DNA of 64,000 nt from NCBI GenBank assembly GCA_964036195.1, contig OZ038456.1, positions 21,739,792-21,803,791 of the forward strand, written 5' to 3'. Both the position numbers and the translations under genes were made by a program. Below are positions 34,980 through 45,406 of the stretch, in pieces. This DNA comes from Sphaerolaimus hirsutus (taxonomy: Eukaryota > Nematoda > Chromadorea > Monhysterida > Sphaerolaimidae). The notes beneath the pieces were generated by a model. That model did not search any database. It saw only the letters and a list, made by a program, of their open reading frames with translations, and was not told where the DNA came from. How positions within the stretch are numbered: position 1 is the first letter of the stretch; each line of letters opens with the position of its first letter.

Positions 34980-36740
34980 CATTTGTGGGTTACTGATTAC
35001 AATGATTTGAAATATGCACTCCATTCTGACAGTACATTACGATAACCCTGAAATTGAACCCAAAATGGGGCCAAAATTTTCAAATTGTGAAATGATGCAT
35101 TGTGGGTTTCTAATTGCACTGATTTGATATATAATGCACACCATTTTGACACTACATTACCATAACCCTGAAAATGAACCACTGGGGCCAAAAACTTTCA
35201 ATTTGTGAAATGATGCATTTTTGGGTTTCTGGTTGCACTGATTTCAAATTTAGGTTTCTGATTGCACTGATTTGATATATGCACTCCATTGACACTACAT
35301 TACCATAACCCAAAAAATGAACCCATGGGGCCAAATACTTTCAATTTGAGAAATGATGCATTTTCAGGTTTCTGATTGCACTCATTTGAAATATGCACTT
35401 CATTTTGACACTACATTACCATAACCCTGAAAATGAACCACTGGGGCCAAACAATTTCAATTTGTGAAATGATGCATTTTTGGGTTTCTGATTGCACTGA
35501 TTTCAAATTTGGGTTTCTGATTGCACTGATTTGATATATGCATGCACTCCATTTTGACACTACATTACCATAACCCTCAAAATGGACCCATGGGGTTAAA
35601 TACTTTCAATTTGAGAAATGATGCATTTTCGGGTTTCTGATTGCACTCATCTGAAATATGCACTTCATTTTGACACTACATTACCATAACCCTAAAATGA
35701 ACCCCCTGGGCCAAAAACTTTCAAATCATAAAATGATGGATTTGTGAGTTTCTGAGTGTAGTGATTTCAAATATGCCCAGGGCTTAAAAAATTAGAAATT
35801 GTGAAATGATTCAATGTGGGTTTCTAATTGCACTGATTTGAAATATGCACTCCGTTTTGACACTACATAACCCTGAAAACTACATAACCATAACCCTGAA
35901 AATGAACCTCTGGAGCCAAAAACTTTCAATTTGTGAAATCATTCATTTTTGGGTTTCTGATTGCACTGATTTCAAATTTGGGTCTATGATTGCACCAATT
36001 TGATATATGCACTCCATTTTGACACTACATAACCATAACCCTGAAAATGAACCTCTGGAGCCAAAAACTTTCAATTTGTGAAATCATTCATTTTCAGGTT
36101 TCTGATTGCACTCATTTGAAATATGCACTTCATTTTGACACTACATTACCATAACCATAAAAATGAACCCACTAAGCCAAAAACTTTCAAATCATAAAAT
36201 GATGCATTTGTGGGTTTCTGATTGTAGCGATTTCAAATATGCACACCATTTTGACACTACATTACTAAAACTCTGAAATTAAAACCCCTAGACCCAAAAA
36301 TTTCTAATTGTAAAATGATGCATTTTGCAGGTTTCTTATTGCACTGATTTGAAATGACTCAATTTCAACTCTACATTACTGTAAGCCTTAAATTGAACCC
36401 ATGGGGCTAATAAATTAGAAATTGTGAAATGATGCATTTGTGGCTTTTTGATTGCCTTGATTTGAAATATGCACTTCATTTTGACACTACATTACCATAA
36501 CCCTGAAAATGAACCCCTGGGCACAAAAACTTTCAATTTGTGAAATGATGCGTTTGTGGGTTTTATATTGCAGTGATTTGAGATGTGCACTCCATTTCTA
36601 CTCTACATTACCATAACCTTTTAAGTCTAACCCTTGGGGCTAAAAAATTGAAAATTGTGAATTGATGCATTTGTGGATTGATGATAGTGATTTTTTGAAA
36701 TATTCATACCATTTTCACACTACATTACCATAAACCTGAA
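34980..36740. repeat. Tandem array, unit roughly 120-190 bp
   Basis: About ten to fourteen irregular copies of a unit containing GAAATGATGCATTTTTGGG, TTTCTGATTGCACTGATTTG, GACACTACATTACCATAACC and CTGAAAATGAACC. Period and divergence vary. Satellite-like, non-coding. Confidence 0.9.
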
Positions 36741-37145
36741 AATGAGTTTACGGGAGTTTCCAAATTAGGGGCTGAGTTTATGGGAGTTTCCAAATTAGGG
36801 GCTGATTTTAAGGGAGTTTCCAAATTAGGGGCGGAGTTTATGGGAGTTTCTAAATTAGGGGCTGAGTTTATTGGAGTATCCAAATTGGGGCTGAGTTTAC
36901 AGCAGTTTCCAAATTATGGGTTGAGTTTACAGGAGTTTCCAAAATTGGGGGCTGAGTTTATGGGAGTTTTCAAATTAGAGGCTGAGTTTATGGGAGCTTA
37001 CAAATAAGTGGCTGAGTTTATGGGAGTTTGCAAGTTAGGGGCTGAGTTTACGAGAGTTTGCAAGTTAGGGGCTGAGTTTATAGGAGTTTCCAAATTAGGG
37101 GCTGAGTTTACAGGAGTTTCCAAACTAGGGGCTGTGTTTACAGGA
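36740..37145. repeat. Minisatellite, unit about 30 bp
   Basis: Some 13 copies of TTTATGGGAGTTTCCAAATT-AGGGGCTGAG with few changes. It is open in frame as a Gly/Val/Lys repeat on one strand, which is not evidence of a gene. Confidence 0.93.
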
Positions 37146-37470
37146 TTTAGAAGGGGGTCCCCATGGGGTGCCATTTTTGGGGGGTCTCCAGGGGGTGCCA
37201 TTTTCTGGAGGTACATATGGGGGTGCCATTTCAAGGGGGTCCACATAGGGTGCCATTTTTTGGGTGGTCCCCAGGGGTGCCATTTTTTGGTGGTCCTCAG
37301 GGGGGTGCTATATTTTTTTTTGCAGGGGGGTCCTAAGGGGGTGCCATTTTGGGGTGGTCCCCAGGGGGTGCCATTTTTGGAGAGTCCCCAGGGGGAGCCA
37401 ACTTTGGGTGGGTCCCCAGGGGGTGCCATTTTTGTGGGGGTTCCTAGGGGGTGCCATGTTTGGGGCGGAG
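37145..37470. repeat. Minisatellite, unit about 30 bp, G-rich
   Basis: About ten copies of GGGGGTCCCCAGGGGGTGCC-ATTTTTGG, directly following the previous array. Confidence 0.92.
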
Positions 37471-38890
37471 TAACAGTGGCACATGGCTCGGTGCCAATAC
37501 GCACAGGAATTTCTGCGCGCACTGTAAATGCTTCCGCATGCTTCGTTATCCTGATTATCAAGGAGACATTACTAAAATAGTTAGCACAGGGTCACCACTT
37601 ATGTGAACTTGTGTCGGCTACCATCAGCAACCATTTATGGTTGCTTAATCGCATTCTGCAGCCATTATCGGTGACGCGGACAGAAATTCCGTGTCTTTTA
37701 GTATCCTTTGTACTGTATCCAATTGTATACTCCGGTTACCTTACACCTTGCACGCGTGGTTCCCGCTGGATGTGTGCCAACGATGGTTAACGCATGCGAG
37801 TTTCATAAAAAGATAATAAAATTGATTGTTGTTATAATGTTATTCATTAACATATTCACATCGATGATTTTTTAAAATTTTTTTACGGAGATCGCATGAT
37901 TTAATAATCATTGGCACGCTTCCAACACGAGACATAAATCAGTGCGAGGGCAGAGTATCACGTACGCCGAGTATATCAAACTGTATCCAATACAAACTTG
38001 GACTTGCGCCAATTTCACATACGTGTCCCGATCCTTTTCTGACGCGATCACGCATTCTGTGGAAATACGGTGTCTCATGGCTCCGCCTTTCATCGTTATC
38101 TAACCGCGCATTTTGGGTGAAAAAGCTGTAATAATGTCGATGTTAAGGCGGGTTCAACAGTTTTGAATTTGGGAATTCGAATTTTTTCAAAACAAAAAAG
38201 GAAAACAGAAGGGCGTTTACAAAAAAAATTGTTGTTGTTTTTTGTCCGTGTCTTGCATTGTTTTGCTTAGATTTTTGGCTAAAATATCAGAATTTATTTT
38301 CGCAGATACCGTGTAAATGACCGCTCAAGCTGTTTACAACCTTCGCTATGGGAATTCGCATATTTTTCATACTATAATTTCCACGTTGTGGCGAAACCGC
38401 GCACGCTGGCTTCAAACTTTCCGACGGTTTGTGTATTATGTATTTATTTTTGTTAAGTGCCTAGGTAGGGTTTATGCGTTTTTTTGAGTTTATACTTCGC
38501 TTTTGCCAATTTACTTGCCATTTCACTTCGCTTTTGCCAATTTTATTCTCAATTCGTTTCGCAGTTGCCATTTTATTCTCAATTTGCGGAACTGGCACCA
38601 GTTCTCTGAGGGTTCGGACTCGGAGTTAGTGTTGTTACTTTTCGTTGTTGATATTTGAAACGCGGGAAATGTCTGATGTTTGAAGATTTCCAGTGTCGGT
38701 GTTTGATATTATTTCGATGTTTCGGTTTTACAATGCTAATACTTAGTTCGCTGAGTCTTGGCATCGTGCCAAGTTTTGGCGGACAAGGGATGATCGTTTT
38801 TCTTGCTAAATCTTGATACTGCGTGCATTTCAAGAATGTTCAGAAGTAAATATTTTTCCCATACAACTTGAATCCGCTTTCCGATTCCTC
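37471..38890. other. Unannotated sequence
   Basis: Looks unique. Short open frames at 37908-38093 (-) and 38579-38833 (-) show no recognisable domain. 38460-38590 has three CTTCGCTTTTGCCAATTT-like repeats. No gene is claimed. Confidence 0.4.
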
Positions 38891-38894
38891 CCTT

Positions 38895-39060
38895 CTAGGG
38901 TTCAAACGGGATCCCGATACCGAATCCTGAGAAATTACAGGATTTTGTGATCCCGATCCCGAAACCTCAATCCCGATCCCGATCCCGAAATTTGAAAAAG
39001 CCAATCCCGCTCCCGAGAAATCCTGCTCCCGAGAATTTTGAAAATCTCATTGTAAAAATC
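38895..39060. mobile_element. End of a GGGATC-word element
   Basis: Starts TAGGGTTCAAACGGGATCC and continues with repeated GATCCCGATCCCGA. The terminus equals that of the ATATCGA element at 48325-49079. A second end with GATCGGGATC words and ...CCGTTTGAACC lies at 58700-58860. Confidence 0.55.
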
Positions 39061-39270
39061 CCCGGAGAGAAGATTGTATTCACATGAAGTTATACCTGAT
39101 GCAAGTTGCTTAATGATCCTTTGTATAATCCGTTCCATTTCATGATTTATTTCACACATGCTAACTTCCCAGTTCATGATCCAAATCATTCATAATCCTT
39201 CACCATTTTCACACTATTCACTTCGTTCACCCATATTTATGTGCCGCTTTTTTCTGCACCTGTGTGCCAT

Positions 39271-40656
39271 CAGAGTTGTTAAAAGTATGAAACTTTTTTT
39301 TCAAAGTGTGTGTAAACGTAAAGTATTTATTTTTTACCCACCCCTTGAGTACGGAAAACGTAAAGTAAAATTTTATTACTTTTACTCATAAGTAGTGATG
39401 GAATGGCGCCATGGCGCTGGCGCCATTTGAGGGCGCCGCGCCATGGCGCCCTTTTCTTGTGGCGCCCTTGGCGCCTGGCGCCCACTTTCTGAAAAGCGCC
39501 ATGGCGCCCTTGGCGCTTGGCGCCCTTTTCTTGTGGCGCCCTTGGCGCCTGGCGCCCTGCCCTAAAAGGGCGCCAAAATGGCACCAGCAGGGTTTCAAGG
39601 TGAACGCTGTGTAAGCGCGTCCATGGATGGTCTAAATTCGCCAGAAAAATGGACGACGTGATGCGAGTGAAAAGAAATCTTTCATCTAGCGGTTCATGAA
39701 ACGTTCTAAATCAGAAGCTGACATGACTAATGAACTGTCGAATCTGCAAACTAGTAAATCAACAGATTCAAATCATAAGAATTCCACTTTCACCTGCTTT
39801 GGATGCATTGGAGAAATTTTTTTGTAGTGAATGATGCATTGTTTTGTCAAATGACAATTTATATTGTGTTTGAATTGAATGTCTCTTGTGAATATGATTT
39901 ATGCAAAAGAATTTGTGTATGGTCTCAGTTTTTGTTAAGTATATTCTGGAGAATGTAGATAAATAAGTGAATGTGTGCACTGCAGTTCTGGGCAAATGTG
40001 CAGGGTATTATGCACACTTATTTAATTTGGCGCCCTTGGCGCCTGGCGCCCTTTTTTCAAATGGCGCCATGGCGCTCTTGGCGCTTGGCGCCCTATATCC
40101 GTGGCGCCCTTGGCGCCTGGCGCCCACTTTCTGAATGGCGCCCTTGGCGCTTGGCGCCCTTTTTCTGTGGCGCCCTTGGCGCCTGGCGCTCACTTTCGGA
40201 ATGGCGCCATGGCGCCATTGGCGCCTGGCGCCCTTTTTTCTGGCGCTTTTCCATCACTACTCGTAAGTAAACGTGAGTAAACGTACTTTTCCTCGCAGAA
40301 AATGTAAACAGTACTTCTGAAAAATGTCCCCAAAATTTTCGAGAAACGTCGCTCAAAATCACCCATTTTCATAACTTTTTGTCTATTTTTTGCAATTTTT
40401 GACCATATATTTGGTACTATACCCATTTTCGACTAGTTTCCCATATTTTTTGCACATTTTCTCCCTTTTTTCCTTCTATGCCTTAAAAACCTATATAAAA
40501 GACAATCTAAAATACGTCTTCTGTACTTGAGTACTTTCAAAAAGTATACGTAAAAGCGAGTACCAGAACTTTTTTCAGAGGAAACGTAAACGTTTTTACT
40601 CTGTACTCGAGTATACGTATTTATCGAGTAAAAGTAAATACGTTTTAACAACTATG
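39271..40656. mobile_element. hAT-like element in the tail-coding sequence of lectin copy C
   Basis: Ends CAGAGTTGTTAAAAGTA and TTTTAACAACTATG. TGTGCCAT at 39263-39270 is repeated exactly at 40657-40664. A GGCGCC element (39393-40259) is nested inside. Confidence 0.88.
39393..40259. mobile_element. GGCGCC hAT-like element, complete copy
   Basis: Ends TAGTGATGGAATGGCGCCA and GGCGCTTTTCCATCACTA. CTCATAAG (39385-39392) and CTCGTAAG (40260-40267) match at 7 of 8. Dense GGCGCC words fill both ends around a unique middle. Confidence 0.85.
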
Positions 40657-43600
40657 TGTGCCATTTGATGGAGTTTTTTTGCGCTGTTCTGTACACCAAA
40701 ATATTGCCATGAATATGCCAAATGCAGCTGCATGTATTCCCAGACCACAAAAGACTCCACACGCTGCGATGCCAATGAAGTTCTGCATGAAGTTATCAGG
40801 TTTGATTAAAAAAACTGGTGTGATGTGAGCATGTAACAAATGTATGTGGAATCCATAAAAGCGGACTAGGGTTGGCCGCTGTTTTTTTAAAACGTTTTTT
40901 ATTAAAAACGTTTTTTTTTTTAAAACGTGACGTCCGAAATGTTTTTTTAAAAAAAAAACATCGACCGAAATTTTTAGTACTAAGCACTAGGTATTTTGCA
41001 AACTTTTTGCGCACAAGCGCGCAATTATTCACACACAAATTGACATTGGTGGTTGTTTTCATTAGTTTTGTGGCATTTTTAGTCTCAATGTATCCATTTA
41101 TATATGCTGCCATGGGTTAATAAGCCGTCATATGTCGGTGTAGTATAAAAGATTGAGGTAATGTGCTTCCATGTACCTCCACAGTGTGTAACTTCACTCC
41201 CAAAGTAACAACCTCCTTTTATAACCTTGTTTCATCACTATTCCGTGCAAGGACGTATCCAGGGGGGGGGGGGGGGGGCGGGGGGGGGCTGCAGCCCCCC
41301 CCTTCCCGGGGTGAGACCTAAAAAGTCCCGGAAAATGCCACTTTTCCTATATATTTTACGATGTTTCTTAAAAATTTTTGCGCGCAAGCGCGCAATTTCT
41401 TGCCCATGCATTGTATTTACAGCGGATCGGCCCCTGAAAACCAATTTCCTTGGAAATGAACAGATTTTTCCAAATTTTGCTGTATATGCATGCATATTTA
41501 CATACATACAAAGCGGTTCCTGGCGCTGGCGCCAACGCCAATAGCGCCATGGCGTGGCGCCTTTGTATGGCGCTAGCGCCAAAACGCCTTCCCTATATAG
41601 GGAAAAATTTGTGGGGGGGGGCTGAGCCCCCCCCCGTTCGCCGGTCCCCGTAAACAAGCAGCCCCCCCGCTCAAAAATCCTGGATACGTCCCTGATTCCG
41701 TGCCAAACTTTATCTGAAGTCACGAACATTTGACTATAAGGCGATATACGAACGTATCGACAAAAGAATGGATATTTTTGACACAAATCACCACTTCTAA
41801 TGCTATCCCATGGCTCAACAGCCATTATATGGTCATATATAACATCACAGAGTATTGCCACTGTCTGATATACCTATATATGTTGACACAAAATCATATC
41901 TGGGAGCTTTAAAAAAACGTTGTTTTTTAAAAAAACATCGAGTTAAAAAAAACGTTTTTTCCAACTCTAGTTTAGACATTAACTTCAAACCAACCACCAC
42001 TTACATGTCCAGCGGGAGGTATTGTTTTTCCTTCTGTTGTAGTGCCATTTGTCCCTGTAAATGACAGATGTGAGTTGAGTTAACACCATGCAGCTAACTA
42101 TCTATTTATCTCGGAAGAAGATCAGTTATCTATCTATCTATCAACTTTCAGGTGGAAGGTAGACAACATTTGCTGAGCAAATGAACTCATTCTACACCCC
42201 TCATCAGCATGTCAAAATGTACCAGTTTCATTTGTAATGTTGTGTTTGTGCTGGCATTTGTTATGGTTAGCATTCAAAAAATCACCTGTGATTTATATTT
42301 TCGAAAATCACAATAAATATAAATATATAAGATTTATATATTTATTTATTTTTTAAATCTCAGTGATATATTTATATACATTTTTTAATTTCCAAAAAAA
42401 TTATCACTGAGAAAATCACTCCTACTAGATAAATATATTGAACTGAAAATAGTTATACAACTGGCTACGCGTGTATAGCCTAAAATAGCACTTTTGTAGG
42501 TGATAATGGGCAAAAAGTTATTAAATTAGAGATTTTAAGCAAAAATTGGCAAAAATTTCTCAAAAATTGCTCTGATAGCTAGACATCTGGCCAATTTGGG
42601 GGTTCGGGGCGGGGGGGGGCGCCAAAATGCATTTCAAAATTGTCCTGTGGCTAAAATAGAACTAAAATTAAGTTGATACCAAAACCAGTTGACATCCAGT
42701 GTGTGTAGCGCCATAGGTTGAGTGCGAAATGTTTTTGAAATTGTCATCAAAGTTTTATGCTAAATTTTTGTATTGTGATGGTTGCTGCATGTTTTTAACA
42801 TGTCAAATATTGTATTGAAATGAATACTGCTTGATCACTGCTAATACATGGAGTGTGCCCTATTTGAATACGTTTTTTCTGCTTGCAAACAGTAAATAAA
42901 ACCCAAAATATAGCTTTAAATCGAGGTAAAGTATGAGTGATTTTTTGAGAGTTTTTTTCCGCTTAGAGTTATTTTTTGTATTTTTTTCTTCATTCTGGGT
43001 TTCGCTGCACATCAACAGGGGACGAAAATGTTCAGCAGGAACTGCCCACTGAACTCAATCAGTGGTTTTCTGAGTTCCACCAGTAATTTTCAGTAATTTA
43101 TATATATGTATTTTCTGAAAAGCTGGAGAGATTTATATATATTTATTTTTTTTCTTCAAAATTCTGAGTGATTTATTTACACATATTTTCTGGAAAATAG
43201 GTCATTTTTTCAAATGATAGCAATGGTTGATGTGCAAGCCAATGCCGCTAATCCAAATAGGCGGCGCTGCACCCCCCTCCCCCGGTGCTCATCTAGGCAA
43301 CCCCAGTGTCGTAGCCAGGGGTTTCGTGTGGTGGGGGGGGGGGGGGGCAGATTGTTTATGAAACCCGGGATGGGGGGGCACCCCCCTAAAATATGACTGC
43401 TGTAGTAGGGAAGTTGCGCAATGGCGCTGGTGCCGTTTGTAGGCGCAATGCCATGGTGCATTAGAACCAAAGACCACTGTATATGTAGGTATGTATTTTA
43501 CATATGTACCAAGGACGTAGCCAGGGGGGGGGGCGGGGAGGGCGGCGGCCCCCCCCCCCTTCCCGGGCCGGACCAAAAAATGTGCCAGAAATGGCACTTC

Positions 43601-45352
43601 CAGAAGACGATTTTGTCGACAGTTTGAAAAAATTTTGCGCGCAAGCGCGCATTTTCCGTTCGTATGTGGCTGTATATGCCTGTAAAAAAACAGACGTATA
43701 CTGGTGTTTTGGCGCAAATGCCAACGCCAGTGGCGCCATGGCGTGGCGACTATGTATGGCGCCAGCGCCATGGCGCCATTCCCCTACTACAGGGTAAAAT
43801 TTTAGGGGGGGGGGCGCCGCCCCCCCCGTTCGCCGGGCTCAGTATACAATCCGCCCCCCCCCGCTCAAAAATCCTGGCTACGTCCCTGATATGTACATAT
43901 ACAGCGACATGTAAACATTCCAGTGCATTTTCACAGAATATCAGGTAGTCATGACCTGTAAAGTGAAAATGCCGTGACCTGCAAAATCACAATGCCTGTC
44001 ATGTGAAGTAAAATGTGCACTTGCATGCAACATTTTTGTAAAATGACCTCAAAATCGTTGCACCACAATACATTTCCTCACATTTCTTATGTCTCACCCC
44101 CCAGAGGGTGGCTGCCCCCCCCCCCCCCCCCGCTGGCTATGTCACTGGGGGCCCAGCATTTCAGTGGGGCATATGATGACCACTGGGTGGGTCTACACTC
44201 TACATGGGTAAACATGAGCACGGGGTCTCAGCTGAGTGGAACAATATGGCATTTCATTTGTATACATCAACTATTTTGTTGCAATCATTGAACCTGTTGT
44301 TGTTGAAATTGTAGCTGTAGATGTGCTGGCAGGTGTTGGTGTTGTGATTGATGCAGGTTTTGTTGTAGTATACGTCTGAGTTGTAGTAGTTAGACTTGTC
44401 AATGTACTTCTAATCACCGCGGTAGTGGGTGTCGGTACCAGAGTTGTTAAGATTACTGAACTTTTGCAAAGTATATGTATATGTAAAATACTTTATTTTT
44501 ACTCACCGGAAAATATAAACTCATGTGCATTTTTCTTTTGAGAAATGTAAAAGGGGATTTTGCATGTGTCATATTTATAAGTGGGTACTTTTTCATGGAA
44601 AATGTAAAATGCTAGAACGTTTTACATGTGATACAGATTTTTACATTGGAATACATAACAGATATTGTTTTTAAAATTGTTTTTAAGTAATTTTTATAGG
44701 AAAATGATTTGATTTTTTCAAGTTTTCTTTTTTCACCAAAAAGGATTGTGATTTTAACTTTCTGGAAAACATTTTTTGTACACATGAACTTCTCAAAAGT
44801 AAAAGTACAGGTGAGTATAGGTAGTTGAAAAGTATAAGTACAGGTGAGTATAGGTAGTTGAAAAGTATCTATAAATGTATTTACTCAGCAATTGAGTATA
44901 GCTATTTTTTGAGTAACTGTAAATACATTTAAACAACTGGTTGGTACAGTTGAAGTTGGAATTGTGGTGGTTAGAGTGGTTGGTTTGGTAGATTTTGCCA
45001 TAGTTGTTGATGTGGTTGAAGTAGAGGTTGTTGTAGTGGTTGTTGTAGTGGAGGTGGAAGCGATTGTCACTTTTGTAGTTGTTGAAATGGTGGTTGTTGT
45101 TGTAGAGGTGACCGTGGTTGTTGATGTTGTTGTTGGTGTTGTTGTAGGTGTTGTTGTAGATGTTGTTGTTGGTGTTGTTGTAGGTGTTGTTGTAGGTGTT
45201 GTTGTAGGTGTTGTTGTAGGTGTTGTTGTTGGTGTTGTTGTTGGTGTTGTTGTTGGTGTTGTTGTTGGTGTTGTTGTAGGTGTTGTTGTAGGTGTTGTTG
45301 TTGGTGTTGTTGTTGGTGTTGTTGTTGGTGTTGTTGTTGGTGTTGTTGTTGG

Positions 45353-45406
<54 letters not shown>

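Noticed and set aside
36780-37580. Open frames over Gly/Val/Lys and Gly/Phe repeats
   Set aside because: They follow from minisatellite units whose length is a multiple of three; no domain or splice context is present.
41238-41861. 207-residue - strand frame
   Set aside because: It crosses two nested non-autonomous elements and their target duplications, so it cannot be an ancestral gene.
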